The notes: generated by a model not told the origin, from the letters alone. Positions 42,125 to 51,414 are shown, numbered from the stretch's first letter. The stretch is DNA of 64,000 nucleotides from Pantoea trifolii (GCF_024506435.1 NZ_JANIET010000002.1:434001-498000), one strand, 5' to 3'. Program-made: numbers and translations.

Positions 42125-42681
42125 GCTAATCCCCGCGATGTTTTCAAAAAGGTAGCGAAGCGGTCCAGCGCCAGTCGACGCATCGAAATCTCATTTTTTA
42201 GCTCGCCCATTTCGGCGAAGGTTTGCGTATGCCCTTCCGGGATAAACACGCAGTCCCACTGAAATTCGCGTGGACCGGCAGGCTCGGTGGCGATGGTGCC
42301 GCGCAATTCGCCTTCGAATTGATACATTTTCTGCCCGTCACAATAGCCGAGCACGGTTTTCGCCGTGACGCAGGGACTATCCAGCCCGTTCACCAGTTTG
42401 GTGAAGCGCTCGGCATTCAGGCGGCTCCAGAAGATGCGCGTCAGCCCAGCAGGTAAGCCGTTGAGACCATCCAGATAGAGCCCGGTGTGCTCGACAAACA
42501 GCGGACGACCAATAATCGAGAACGCTTTGGTGAGCTTGTCGCGCACCAGTTCGACCTCATTTTCAGTCTGAATCTCTTCAATACGGCGTGCGATGGGCAG
42601 CACTTCGACACCGACCGGCTCAAGGATGGTACGCACCTCGGCCAGCTTAAGCTCGTTGGCAGACAGGAATCGTATTTTCAT
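42121..42681 (-). CDS. HAM1/ITPase-like protein (KomB-like sensor candidate)
   Basis: A 186-residue protein of the HAM1/RdgB noncanonical-nucleotide pyrophosphatase fold: SANELKLAEVRTIL near residues 8-21, EHTGLYLDGLNGLPAG near 63-78, WDCVFIPEGHTQTFAEM near 142-158 and KNEISMRRLALDRF near 162-175. Compared with RdgB/ITPA, the catalytic acid in DDSGL/EDTCL is replaced by His (EHTGL), and the base-contacting SHR is SMR. It may bind noncanonical (d)NTPs without cleaving them. It is the first gene of a two-gene unit with the SIR2-like protein. The Shine-Dalgarno is weak. In Kongming defence a HAM1-like and a SIR2-like protein pair with an adenosine deaminase; none is near here. Confidence 0.82.
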   Translation of the reverse strand: MKIRFLSANELKLAEVRTILEPVGVEVLPIARRIEEIQTENEVELVRDKLTKAFSIIGRPLFVEHTGLYLDGLNGLPAGLTRIFWSRLNAERFTKLVNGLDSPCVTAKTVLGYCDGQKMYQFEGELRGTIATEPAGPREFQWDCVFIPEGHTQTFAEMGELKNEISMRRLALDRFATFLKTSRGLA

Positions 42682-42880
42682 TGCAATCAGTACGTTGAAA
42701 GTGGGTTTAAGCTCAGTAAAAGCCTTTCCGTTGGTAGATGATTCTAACGTGCATACCGGGAACTGGGTAGGAACAATCCATTATTTAAGTAAACAAAACT
42801 ATGACTTTCACCAGGCATGAATCTAAAATAATTATGCGACGCTATTTGAAAAATATGACAAAGAAAAATGAGAACCTCAG

Positions 42881-44242
42881 ATGATCTCTTATTTTAATTC
42901 TAGATATTCCATGTTAAGAGATTTGCCCTTCATTTTGCAGGGTGATAATCCAGAGAAAAAATTGCGCTTAACGCTGCTCATTGCTGGATTTTCCAGCATC
43001 CTGGCGGGTTTTTATATGGTAGCGACTAATTTCATTAGGGGAGAAATTGGTGTCACAGCCTTATATTGCCTGAGTACCGCGATAGGGTTTTATAATGTCG
43101 TAGCGGCTTTCAGTAACCGGCTGAACAAACATCTCTACATCATCGTCCATGCTTTGTTACTGATCATAATGCTGCTTTTCCTGCTGGATAATGGTCATGC
43201 GGTAGAGAAACACTCCGAATACAATTATTTGGTGGCGTTAACCGTGGGTTCAGCATTGGTATTACGCCAGCAAACCACTTACTTAAGTAAAATATTCCCG
43301 TTAATCTGCCTGGCGGTTTATCTCTTTTTTATTTCTACCGGATTAACATGGCAACATAGCGCCTTTGAGCTCAATATTCCGCATGAGTCCGGCTTTTATA
43401 TCGTTAACTGCGCTGTGCCGATGATCGCACTCTTGTTGACGGCATTCACACTGCGTGGCAATTACTCTGAAACCGATTTAATCAAACGCGAACTTTCACA
43501 AGCTATCGAAAAAAACCAGCTGGAACTCTATTACCAGCCACAGGTGGATAACCATAAAAAACTGATCGGCTTTGAAGCCTTGCTACGCTGGAAGCATCCT
43601 TCTAAAGGCTTTATCTCGCCAGAAGTGTTTATTCCCGTGGCCGAGAAAAGTGGTTTGATAATAGAGATTGGCAAATGGGTGATGGAACGCGCCTTGCAGC
43701 AAATCGCCGAATGGGATCGCGGTCAGTATCTCGGTGATTTGGTCTTTTCGATTAACATCAGTCCGCTGCAGTTGATACACCGGGATTTCACCCAGGATAC
43801 CTTGCTGACGCTGTCACATTATAAAATCCGTCCAGAGCGCCTGAAGTTTGAAATTACTGAAACCACCTTTGTTTACGATCAAAAACGCATTGGCGAGGTG
43901 ATCAGCCATTTTAGTCAGCTGGGTGTTAGATGGGCGATTGATGACTTTGGCGTCGGCTATTCATCGCTTAAATCGATCAGTGATTTTGCTATTAATGATA
44001 TTAAGATTGATAAATCGTTAATCATGCAGATTTTTAAAAACGAATCATCCGCCATAGTGGTGCAGAAAACCATCGAGTTATCGCGTGAAATGGGACTGAA
44101 TGTGCTCGCCGAAGGCATTGAGAGTGAGGAGTATTTTACCTACCTGCGTGATAGAGGTTGTCATCTGTTTCAGGGCTACCATTTCGCCCGCCCGCTGCCG
44201 GTTGCTGATGCGCTGGTCTGGATCAAAAAAGCGAAAATATAA
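42881..44242 (+). CDS. Membrane EAL-domain cyclic-di-GMP phosphodiesterase
   Basis: A 453-residue protein with an N-terminal membrane region (about six to seven hydrophobic segments, residues 25-195) and a C-terminal EAL domain. Signature residues are present: GFEALLRWKHP near 228-238 (EAL), INISPLQL near 290-297, EITETTF near 325-331 and AIDDFGVGYSSL near 352-363. It also has the later KIDKSLI and AEGIESEE near 375-420. It should hydrolyse c-di-GMP and favour motility. No GGDEF domain is present. Divergent from the HAM1-SIR2 pair, with 200 bases of AT-rich DNA between. Confidence 0.88.
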   Translation: MISYFNSRYSMLRDLPFILQGDNPEKKLRLTLLIAGFSSILAGFYMVATNFIRGEIGVTALYCLSTAIGFYNVVAAFSNRLNKHLYIIVHALLLIIMLLFLLDNGHAVEKHSEYNYLVALTVGSALVLRQQTTYLSKIFPLICLAVYLFFISTGLTWQHSAFELNIPHESGFYIVNCAVPMIALLLTAFTLRGNYSETDLIKRELSQAIEKNQLELYYQPQVDNHKKLIGFEALLRWKHPSKGFISPEVFIPVAEKSGLIIEIGKWVMERALQQIAEWDRGQYLGDLVFSINISPLQLIHRDFTQDTLLTLSHYKIRPERLKFEITETTFVYDQKRIGEVISHFSQLGVRWAIDDFGVGYSSLKSISDFAINDIKIDKSLIMQIFKNESSAIVVQKTIELSREMGLNVLAEGIESEEYFTYLRDRGCHLFQGYHFARPLPVADALVWIKKAKI

Positions 44243-44251
44243 CCCAGCTTT

Positions 44252-44275
44252 GTAGGGTCGCCATTTATGGCGACC
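44252..44275. repeat. REP-like hairpin
   Basis: GTAGGGTCGCCAT-TT-ATGGCGACC, a single copy between the EAL gene and the small membrane-protein gene. Confidence 0.8.
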
Positions 44276-44292
44276 GTTCCAGCACATACAAT

Positions 44293-44523
44293 TTAAAACA
44301 GCAGTTTCGCGAGGTAAAGCCCCAATCCAAGAGTCAAGAATTGCATTGTTATTAGCCATTTAGTTTGTGTCATTATCGCTTTATATACATCGACCTTTAC
44401 CGACCCCACCTCAACTCCCACGGACTCAATATCTTGCTTAGTGGCATAGCTAGATTTGTTTCCTGCCACATCGGTGAAAAGAATACTAACATGATCTTCA
44501 GGTCTGCTAACTCTTTCCTGCAT
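44293..44523 (-). CDS. Small tail-anchored membrane protein, unknown
   Basis: A 76-residue protein I do not recognise. It has a polar N-terminal half (VSILFTDVAGNKSSYATKQD) and one C-terminal hydrophobic segment (WLITMQFLTLGLGLYLAKLLF, residues about 55-75), the shape of a tail-anchored or toxin-like protein. A textbook AAGGAGG lies 6 bases upstream of the ATG, supporting real translation. The region to its right (44524-44768) is AT-rich, with the terminator of the next operon. It may belong to a small accessory element. Confidence 0.65.
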   Translation of the reverse strand: MQERVSRPEDHVSILFTDVAGNKSSYATKQDIESVGVEVGSVKVDVYKAIMTQTKWLITMQFLTLGLGLYLAKLLF

Positions 44524-44712
44524 TCCCTTACCTCCTTTGAATGAACGTCAACCAAACATAAACGCGAACATCCTGACATTGAAATGCTTTTAAAACATTA
44601 GCGATTCGAATAATAAAACGATGTTTTACGGAAAATATTTTTTAATCAGCAGATTACATACTAAACAACAGAAAATTAAATATGAGCCAACCTAAAACCC
44701 AATGAAATAAAA

Positions 44713-44742
44713 AAAGCTCACAACTTTTACATCGTGAGCTTT
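44713..44742 (-). terminator. Intrinsic terminator of the sulfur-type operon
   Basis: AAAGCTCAC (44713-44721) pairs with GTGAGCTTT (44734-44742). On the minus strand the stem is followed by a run of T residues, about 30 bases after the stop of the last binding-protein gene. Confidence 0.85.
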
Positions 44743-44768
44743 CTCGCAAAATTTAGCGGATTAGAAAA

Positions 44769-45674
44769 TCACTGATAAACAATCCCCGGCGGATTGACCT
44801 GCGAGGTTTCCACCGCCTCTTCCTGTTCGCCCCAGCGTGCCAACACTTGTTTATATTCGCCGCTGGCAATCGCACCGTTGATCGCCTGCTGCAGCGCCAC
44901 ATCCAATCCATTGCCTTTTTTAGTGGTCACCGCCACCCACGCACGAAAAGGTCCGTGGCCGACGATTTTGGTTTGCCCGCGCGAAGCGACTTTCCATGCT
45001 GCCATCGCCTGCGGGCCAAACGAGGCATCGGCACGCCCGGAAAGCAGTGCCAGCGTGGCTGCCGCATCATCGTTGAGATAGATCGGCTGCACCGGCGCTA
45101 AGCCCTGCGCGCGGTTCTTCTCATCCCAGCTGAGTAAAATCCGCTCCTGATTGGTGCCTGATCCAACAATAATGCGCTTACCCGCCACATCTTCGCGGCC
45201 TTTAATCGCGGTGATTGCGCTGTTGGTTTTCACCGCAAATGCATGGTTATCCGCGCGATAGGTAGCGAAATCGAACTTCTTTTTACGCTCTTCGGTAACG
45301 GCAATATTGAACATCGCCACGTCGTAACGTCCGGCGGTGATGCCCAGCGGCCAATCTTCCCAGGCGGCTGGCACCAGTTTCAGTTTTAAGCCCAAACTAT
45401 CCGCCAGCAGACGTGCAATATCCGGATCGCTGCCAATCAGCGTTTTATTATCCGACGCCCACAACCCGATGGGCGGCGAATTCATCGACGTGGTGGCAAC
45501 GGTCAGATAACCCGGATTAACAAAGTGAAAACCCGCCGGAATTTTCGCGATAGCCTGTGGATTCGCCGCAATGTTAATTGGCGTTTCGTTGTTTTTGGCA
45601 TCCAGCGTTTCTGCTGCGATGGCTGGCGCGCCTAACATCACTGTCAGCAACGCCGTAATCATCACGCGTTCCAT
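44769..45674 (-). CDS. Family-3 ABC binding protein, Cys-free (sulfur amino acid type)
   Basis: A 301-residue periplasmic binding protein with a signal peptide (ALLTVMLGAPAIAA). It shares the layout of the second binding protein at 47910: both have TPIN and a PAGH/F block near residues 30-50, then NSPPIGLWASDNKTLIGSDPDIARLL. Family-3 core motifs are SDPDIARLLADSLGLKL near 81-97 and VGSGTNQE near 170-177. The mature protein has no Cys and only three Met. It is distal in the operon, overlapping the ATPase stop by one base. It probably delivers cystine or S-alkylcysteine-like compounds to the shared permease. Confidence 0.86.
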   Translation of the reverse strand: MERVMITALLTVMLGAPAIAAETLDAKNNETPINIAANPQAIAKIPAGFHFVNPGYLTVATTSMNSPPIGLWASDNKTLIGSDPDIARLLADSLGLKLKLVPAAWEDWPLGITAGRYDVAMFNIAVTEERKKKFDFATYRADNHAFAVKTNSAITAIKGREDVAGKRIIVGSGTNQERILLSWDEKNRAQGLAPVQPIYLNDDAAATLALLSGRADASFGPQAMAAWKVASRGQTKIVGHGPFRAWVAVTTKKGNGLDVALQQAINGAIASGEYKQVLARWGEQEEAVETSQVNPPGIVYQ

Positions 45675-46468
45675 TAAAGTACCCGCGCCAGAAAACGTTT
45701 GGTGCGCTCGTGGCGCGGCTGATTCAATACCTGATGGCTGCTGCCCTGCTCGACAATGCGGCCATCGACCATAAACACCACGTTATCCGCCACTTCACGC
45801 GCAAAACCGACTTCGTGCGTGACAATCACCAGCGTGGTGCCGGAACGCGCCAGCTTTTTAATCACATCCAGTACTTCGCCCACCAGTTCGGGATCGAGCG
45901 CCGACGTCGGTTCATCAAACAGCATCACACGTGGGTTAAGCATCAAGGCTCGCGCAATGGCGATACGCTGCTGCTGGCCGCCCGACAAATGGCGCGGCCA
46001 GGCATCGGCTTTATGGCGTAAACCCACCACATCCAGCAATTCACCGGCGCGATCGATCGCTTCACGGCGTGACAGCTGACGATGCGCAATCGGCGCTTCA
46101 ATCAGGTTATCCAGCACCGTCAGATGCGGGAACAGATTGAAGTTCTGGAACACGTAGCCAACGTTGATGCGCTGACGCAGAATCGCCTGCTCTTTCAGCT
46201 CATACAGCTTATCGCCGCGACGCTGATAACCAATGTAGTCGCCATCGATCTGGATATAGCCTTCATCGACGCGCTCCAGATGGTTAATGGCGCGCAGCAG
46301 CGTCGATTTACCCGAACCGGATGGCCCGAGAATCACCGTCACCGATCCCGGTTCCAGCTCCAGCGACACATCATCCAGCGCTTTCAGTTTGCCGAACGAC
46401 TTGCTCACGCCGGTGATGCTGATGGCGCCAGCGCTATGCAGATTGCGGTAATCAATGGCTTCGGACAT
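45674..46468 (-). CDS. Polar amino acid ABC importer ATPase (TcyN/TcyC-like)
   Basis: ATPase of 264 residues. Walker [12 protein letters not shown] near 47-57, Q-loop region [10 protein letters not shown] near 107, signature LSGGQQQR near 163-170, Walker [15 protein letters not shown] near 181-194, switch His VTHEVGFA near 217. The frame runs on to 46570, but ATG 46468, 7 bases after a GAGGAG, gives the conserved length. It overlaps the permease stop by 17 bases. The family includes the cystine/diaminopimelate and L-cystine importers. Confidence 0.88.
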   Translation of the reverse strand: MSEAIDYRNLHSAGAISITGVSKSFGKLKALDDVSLELEPGSVTVILGPSGSGKSTLLRAINHLERVDEGYIQIDGDYIGYQRRGDKLYELKEQAILRQRINVGYVFQNFNLFPHLTVLDNLIEAPIAHRQLSRREAIDRAGELLDVVGLRHKADAWPRHLSGGQQQRIAIARALMLNPRVMLFDEPTSALDPELVGEVLDVIKKLARSGTTLVIVTHEVGFAREVADNVVFMVDGRIVEQGSSHQVLNQPRHERTKRFLARVL

Positions 46469-47378
46469 GGGAAAGCTCCTCGGTAGCAGGTTTGGCGCTG
46501 CGGTTACGCCATTGACGCCAGCGCGACGGCTGCGGTTCACGGGTGACACTGCGCGCCAGCCAGCGCTCAACGCTGTGCTGCAGCAGTGACAAGACGGTGG
46601 TGATAATCAGATACCAGGCCGCGCCGACCATCAGCAGCGGAATCACCTGCTGCGTGCGGTTGTAGATCATCTGGATGGTGTAAAACAGTTCCGGCATCGC
46701 CAGCACGTACACCATTGAGGTGCCTTTGGCGAGGCTGATGATTTCATTAAAGGTGGTGGGAATAATCGCGCGCAGCGCCTGCGGCAGAATGATGCGGAAG
46801 GTGCGGCGCGTGGAGGATAATCCCAACGCCGATGCTGCTTCAAACTGCCCGTGATCGACACCCAAAAAGCCGCCTCGAATGATTTCGGCGCTATAGGCGC
46901 TCTGCACCAGCGTCAAACCAATCACTGCCGCCGGGAACTGGCCGAGCACGTTGATGGTCTGGAAGTGGCCCCACGACAGCGCGGTAAACGGAATGCCGAG
47001 CGACAGCGTGTCGTACAAATACGAGAAGTTGTAGAGGATGATCAGTACCACAATCAGCGGCAGCGAGCGGAACAGCCAGATATAGCCGAACGCCAGCGTG
47101 CTGAGCAGCCAGGATGACGAGAGGCGCGCCAGCGCCAGCAAGCCGCCAAAAATCAGGCTGAGGAGGGTGCCAAACAGCGTCAGCAGCAGCGTTTGCCCCA
47201 AACCGCTGAGGATCACCGGATCAAAAAACCATTTAGCGAACACGCCCCATTCCCAGCGCGGATTAAAGGCAACAGAATCAATCACGCTGGCCAGAATAAA
47301 CAGCGCGACAATCGCGCCGACGGTACGTGCCGGATAACGCGCCGGCACCACGGTTAAACGTTGTGGTTCATTACTCAT
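46452..47378 (-). CDS. Polar amino acid ABC importer permease (cystine type)
   Basis: A 308-residue permease, longer than the usual 220-residue family member. The N-terminal 70 residues hold an extra membrane segment, and the core begins near [17 protein letters not shown]. The coupling helix is [20 protein letters not shown] near residues 180-199, followed by [21 protein letters not shown]. The C-terminal tail is basic. It is the only permease for two binding proteins in this operon, so a homodimer must serve both. A GGAG precedes ATG 47378. Confidence 0.87.
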   Translation of the reverse strand: MSNEPQRLTVVPARYPARTVGAIVALFILASVIDSVAFNPRWEWGVFAKWFFDPVILSGLGQTLLLTLFGTLLSLIFGGLLALARLSSSWLLSTLAFGYIWLFRSLPLIVVLIILYNFSYLYDTLSLGIPFTALSWGHFQTINVLGQFPAAVIGLTLVQSAYSAEIIRGGFLGVDHGQFEAASALGLSSTRRTFRIILPQALRAIIPTTFNEIISLAKGTSMVYVLAMPELFYTIQMIYNRTQQVIPLLMVGAAWYLIITTVLSLLQHSVERWLARSVTREPQPSRWRQWRNRSAKPATEELSHVRSH

Positions 47379-47387
47379 GGCAACTCC

Positions 47388-47900
47388 TTAGCTGGCCTGC
47401 GCCACGCTATGCACATCAATCACTTTCAGGAAGCGCAAGCGTCCATCGTGTGGCGGCTGGCTGTAGACTTCCATATCCTCCAGCAGCTCAAACTGCGGCT
47501 GATAACCGTGGCCGATATACAACTTCACCGCTTCCGGCTGGCGGAAACCGGTGGTGAGAAACACGCGCTGGTAGCCCGCACGCAGCGCGCGGCGCTCCAG
47601 TTCCTGCAGAATCAGCAGCGCCAATCCCTGACGACGCAGATCGCTGCGCGTCCAGATGCGTTTAAACTCGGTGGTCACCGCGTCATACGGTTTATACGCG
47701 CCCATCGCGATGATCTCGCCGTCCCGCTCCAGCACGATAAACAGCCCGCGCGGCGGCAAATACCATTCGGTCAGCTCAACCTCTTTTTGGCTGGTGAAGA
47801 ACGCGCCGTAACGCGCGGCGTATTCACCAAACAGTCCGGTCAAAATCGGCTGCAGCTCAGGCGCTTCCGGTGACACTTCGCGGAACAGTTGCTCGCTCAT
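47388..47900 (-). CDS. GNAT N-acetyltransferase (SnaA/YtmI-like)
   Basis: A 170-residue acetyltransferase with the acetyl-CoA loop WTRSDLRRQGLALLILQELE near residues 83-102 (R-R-x-G-x form) and the C-terminal VKLYIGHGYQPQF near 128-140. By operon content it matches the acetylation step of S-alkylcysteine breakdown described for Bacillus subtilis, in which a GNAT protein blocks the amino group, a monooxygenase acts on sulfur and an M20 enzyme removes the acetyl. The protein has three Met and no Cys. GGAGG lies upstream of the ATG. Confidence 0.82.
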   Translation of the reverse strand: MSEQLFREVSPEAPELQPILTGLFGEYAARYGAFFTSQKEVELTEWYLPPRGLFIVLERDGEIIAMGAYKPYDAVTTEFKRIWTRSDLRRQGLALLILQELERRALRAGYQRVFLTTGFRQPEAVKLYIGHGYQPQFELLEDMEVYSQPPHDGRLRFLKVIDVHSVAQAS

Positions 47901-47909
47901 GCGGCCTCC

Positions 47910-48842
47910 TTAATCGCCCAATCCGGCCGGATTGATCTCTGAACTGTCGATACGCTCAACGCCTTCACCCCAACGCTTCAGCACCTTGTCGTAATCGCCG
48001 TTTTTGATCACGCCATTCAGCGCGGTGTTGATCGGCTGCACCAGGCCGCCATTTTTCTTCACCGTCACCGCGATATGCGCCGCTTTCGGCCAGCCACCAT
48101 CAACGCTGCCAACCAAACGCGTTTGCTTAGTTAGCGCCGCTTTCCATGCGCCAATCACGTTCGGACCGAAAAAGGCATCGGCGCGACCGGACTGCAGCGC
48201 CAGCGTTTGTGCCGCATCATCTTTGGTATACACCGGCGTAAACGGCTTCAATCCTTTGGCCTGATTGGCTTTATCCCACGCCAGCAGGATCGATTCCTGA
48301 TTGGTGCCAGAGCCGACGATAATGCGCAGTCCGGCGATATCTTCCGCTTTAGTGATCGCCTTGATCGGGCTGCTGGATTTGACGTAAAAGCCGAGTGAAT
48401 CTTTGCGATAGGTGGCGAAATCGAAGCGCTCTTTGCGCTCTTTGGTGACGGTCACGTTACTGATGGCCGCATCGTATTTGCCCGATGCCACGCCCAGCGG
48501 CCAGTCTTCCCACGAGGTGGGCACCACGTTGAGTTTTAAACCCAGGCTGTCGGCGACTAAGCGGGCGATATCCACTTCGCTGCCGAGCAGGGTTTTGTTG
48601 TCATCACTGAATACGGTTAATGGCGGCGAATTCAGCGCGGCCACCGCCACGGTGAACGAACCCGGCACCGCGAAGCGATGTCCAGCCGGTATCTGCGCCA
48701 CGGCAGCAGCATTCTTCGCGGTATTGATCGGCGTTTTATTGGCCTCAACACTGACGTTCTGACCGTTCACCGCCACATCTTCGGCGAATACGGCGCTGCT
48801 CATGCCCAGCAACAGCAGCGCGATAAGGGATTTTTTCTGCAT
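47910..48842 (-). CDS. Family-3 ABC binding protein, sulfur-free mature form
   Basis: A 310-residue periplasmic protein with signal peptide MQKKSLIALLLLGMSSAVFA. After the predicted cut I find no Met and no Cys in roughly 290 residues. Core motifs are SEVDIARLVADSLGLKL near residues 89-105, YDAAISNVTVTKERKERFDF near 130-149 and VGSGTNQES near 178-186. It is a paralogue of the binding protein at 44769. Absence of sulfur amino acids is typical of proteins made in bulk under sulfur starvation. The ligand is probably cystine or a modified cysteine. Confidence 0.86.
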   Translation of the reverse strand: MQKKSLIALLLLGMSSAVFAEDVAVNGQNVSVEANKTPINTAKNAAAVAQIPAGHRFAVPGSFTVAVAALNSPPLTVFSDDNKTLLGSEVDIARLVADSLGLKLNVVPTSWEDWPLGVASGKYDAAISNVTVTKERKERFDFATYRKDSLGFYVKSSSPIKAITKAEDIAGLRIIVGSGTNQESILLAWDKANQAKGLKPFTPVYTKDDAAQTLALQSGRADAFFGPNVIGAWKAALTKQTRLVGSVDGGWPKAAHIAVTVKKNGGLVQPINTALNGVIKNGDYDKVLKRWGEGVERIDSSEINPAGLGD

Positions 48843-48860
48843 AGCGTTTATTCTCGTGTT

Positions 48861-50174
48861 TTATTTTTGTGTGTATTGATTAACCGGATCTTTCAAACCA
48901 AAGCTGGCGCGCAGCGTGGTGCCGGGATATTCACTGCGGGTTAACCCGCGCGCTTGCAGAATCGGTACCACGCGATCGACAAAGCGTTCGAAGGTATCTG
49001 GCGTGCCGCCCTGAATGATGAAACCATCGGTCGCTTCGCTCTCAAACCACAGCTGCAAACCCTCGGCCACCTGCTCTGGCGTGCCGTGAAACAGCGGACG
49101 CGGCGTGGCGGCTTCCAGCGCCGCCTGACGCAGCGTGTGGCCATGCTCGCGCGCCTTGCGTTTGATTTCGTCGGTGGTGCTGCGGAAGCTGTTTTGCCCG
49201 ATATCGCCGAGTGCCGGGAACGGCTCATCGAGCGGATATTGTGAAAAGTCGTGATGATCAAAGAAGCGACCGAGATAGTTGAGCGCATCTTTGATGGAAA
49301 CCAACGCGGCGGTGGTTTGATACTGCTGCTCCACATCTTCCGCACTGTCGCCCACAATCACGCCAACGCCCTGGAAAATGTGCAGATCTTCCGGCTCGCG
49401 GCCATTCGCCACCAGCTGTTTTTTCACATCGCGGTAGAATGCCTGCGCTTCTTCGCGCGTCGGCTGGTGGGTGAAGATGGCGTCAGCATGTTTAGCGGCC
49501 AGCTGGCGGCCATCTTCCGATGCGCCCGCCTGGAACACCACCGGACGTCCTTGTGGCGTGCGTTCGATATTCAGCGGTCCTTGCACCTGGAAAAAATCGC
49601 CGTGGTGATTCAGCGTGTGCAGCTTTTCGGGATCAAAGAACTGGCCGCTCTCCTTATTACGCACAAAAGCGTCGCCTTCCCACGAATCCCACAGCCCTTT
49701 CACCACTTGCAGATACTCATCAGCGATGCGGTAGCGCAGCGCGTGTTCCGGATGCTGCTGGCGCGAGAAGTTTTTGGCCGATCCTTCCAGCGGCGAGGTC
49801 ACGACGTTCCAGCCCGCACGACCGCCGCTCAGATGATCGAGGCTGGCAAACTGACGCGCCACGGTGAACGGCTCGCTGTACGAAGTGGAAACCGTGCCAA
49901 CCAAACCGAGATGTTCGGTGACGCCCGCCAGCGCCGACAGCAAGGTCAGCGGTTCGAAGCGATTGAGGAAGTGAGGAATCGATTTTTCGTTGATGAACAG
50001 GCCATCGGCAACAAACAGGAAATCCAGCTTGCCCGCTTCCGCCTTGCGTGCAATGTGTTTGGCGTAATCAAAATTGATGCTGGCATCCGCCAGCGCCGCC
50101 GGATGACGCCACGCGGACATATTGCCGGATGCGCCATGCAGAATGGTGCCCAATCGCAGTTGTCTTGCAGTCAT
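48861..50174 (-). CDS. LLM-class FMN-dependent monooxygenase, NtaA/SnaA/DszA type (CmoJ/YtnJ-like)
   Basis: A 437-residue bacterial luciferase-like enzyme. It starts [20 protein letters not shown] (residues 6-25), which is typical of the nitrilotriacetate/dibenzothiophene monooxygenase branch. Other blocks are [19 protein letters not shown] near 137-155 and the FMN region [12 protein letters not shown] near 222-233. It uses FMNH2 and O2 from a separate reductase, which is not in the window. In the Bacillus ytm operon the corresponding enzyme oxidises N-acetyl-S-alkylcysteine. Only two Met and no Cys in the whole protein. Confidence 0.86.
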   Translation of the reverse strand: MTARQLRLGTILHGASGNMSAWRHPAALADASINFDYAKHIARKAEAGKLDFLFVADGLFINEKSIPHFLNRFEPLTLLSALAGVTEHLGLVGTVSTSYSEPFTVARQFASLDHLSGGRAGWNVVTSPLEGSAKNFSRQQHPEHALRYRIADEYLQVVKGLWDSWEGDAFVRNKESGQFFDPEKLHTLNHHGDFFQVQGPLNIERTPQGRPVVFQAGASEDGRQLAAKHADAIFTHQPTREEAQAFYRDVKKQLVANGREPEDLHIFQGVGVIVGDSAEDVEQQYQTTAALVSIKDALNYLGRFFDHHDFSQYPLDEPFPALGDIGQNSFRSTTDEIKRKAREHGHTLRQAALEAATPRPLFHGTPEQVAEGLQLWFESEATDGFIIQGGTPDTFERFVDRVVPILQARGLTRSEYPGTTLRASFGLKDPVNQYTQK

Positions 50175-50256
50175 AATGTTCTCTCTTTTGCCAAAGCGCA
50201 GCCTGACGGCGACATCGTGTCGCCGTACAGAATCGAAATGAAATCAGTGAATCGAG

Positions 50257-51414
50257 CTAGTTCAGAATGGCGTCACGACATCGCGCATTGAGGTGCTGCA
50301 ACGCTTGCTGAGCCAGTTGCGCAAAGTAGTGTGCAGCGGGGGCAATCAGCGCTTCATCGGGATTGAAGCCGCCATGATGCAGACCAAATTCGCTCGCGCT
50401 GCCAATGCTGACAAACGCGCCGGGGATCTGCTGTAAGTAGTAAGCGAAATCTTCGCCGCCGAGGTGCAGCTCAGCGGTCTGCACGCGGTAACCCGCCTGC
50501 TGCGCCACGTTGCTGGCAAACTGCGCCCAACGCGCATCGTTTTCCAGCACCGGCGGACCGGGATGCCAGCTAAAAGTGGCGCTGGCACCGTTGGCGGCGG
50601 CGATGTTCTCGACCAGCGTGCGGGCGCGCTGTTCCAGCTCGGCGCGCACCTGTTTGTCATGGGTGCGCACCGTACCGCCAAATTCGGCCTCGCCGGGCAG
50701 CACGTTCCAGGTTTTTCCAGCGTCGATGCGCGTCACGCTGAGCACTAAGCTGTCCAGCGTATTAAAGCTGCGGCTGGTCAGCGATTGCAGCGCCTGAATG
50801 ATCTGGCTGGCGACCATAATGCTGTCCACGCCCTCTTCCGGATGCGCGGCGTGCGCCCCTTTACCGGAAACGCGCACGATAAATTTATCCGCATTGGCGT
50901 AAAACGCGCCGCCGCGTGTGGCGAAGGTGCCGGTCGGCAAACCGGGTTCATTGTGCATGCCGAAAATCGCCTGCACCCCGTCCAAAACGCCCGCATTGAT
51001 CAACTGGCGTGCGCCAGTGGCGTTCTCTTCCGCCGGTTGGAACAGAATACGAATGCGGCCCGGCAATTGATCTTCAACGGCTTTCAACTGCAAAGCTGCG
51101 CCCAGCATCACCGCGCTGTGTACGTCATGACCGCAGGCGTGCATCACGCCGCTGTTGCGCGAACGGTATGCCAGTCCGGTGGCTTCGTGAATCGGTAGCG
51201 CATCGATATCGGCGCGCAGCGCAATCAGCGTGTCGCCGCGCCCCACTTCCACGATCACGCCGGTTTCCAGCGGATAATCCAGCAGACGCAAACCGGCGTC
51301 CTGTAACCAGCGACGCAGGCGTGCGGTGGTTTCGACTTCGCGACCGGATAACTCCGGCCAGCTGTGCAGCTCACGTCGCCAGTCAATCAGCTGATGTTCG
51401 CTAAATTGCGTCAT
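50257..51414 (-). CDS. M20 family N-acyl-amino acid hydrolase (SndA-like)
   Basis: A 385-residue metallopeptidase-fold amidohydrolase (HipO/IAL group). Visible ligands are MHACGHDVHSAVM near residues 96-108 (Cys, His, Asp) and LFQPAEENATGA near 131-142 (catalytic Glu pair), then GMHNEPGLP near 159. The C-terminal HLGGEDFAYYLQQIPG near 340-355 contains the last His. The start is ATG 51414, after GGAGG; the longer frame to 51435 adds only 7 residues. In this operon it fits the deacetylation step that frees cysteine from its N-acetyl form. A related gene begins at 63510. Confidence 0.87.
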   Translation of the reverse strand: MTQFSEHQLIDWRRELHSWPELSGREVETTARLRRWLQDAGLRLLDYPLETGVIVEVGRGDTLIALRADIDALPIHEATGLAYRSRNSGVMHACGHDVHSAVMLGAALQLKAVEDQLPGRIRILFQPAEENATGARQLINAGVLDGVQAIFGMHNEPGLPTGTFATRGGAFYANADKFIVRVSGKGAHAAHPEEGVDSIMVASQIIQALQSLTSRSFNTLDSLVLSVTRIDAGKTWNVLPGEAEFGGTVRTHDKQVRAELEQRARTLVENIAAANGASATFSWHPGPPVLENDARWAQFASNVAQQAGYRVQTAELHLGGEDFAYYLQQIPGAFVSIGSASEFGLHHGGFNPDEALIAPAAHYFAQLAQQALQHLNARCRDAILN

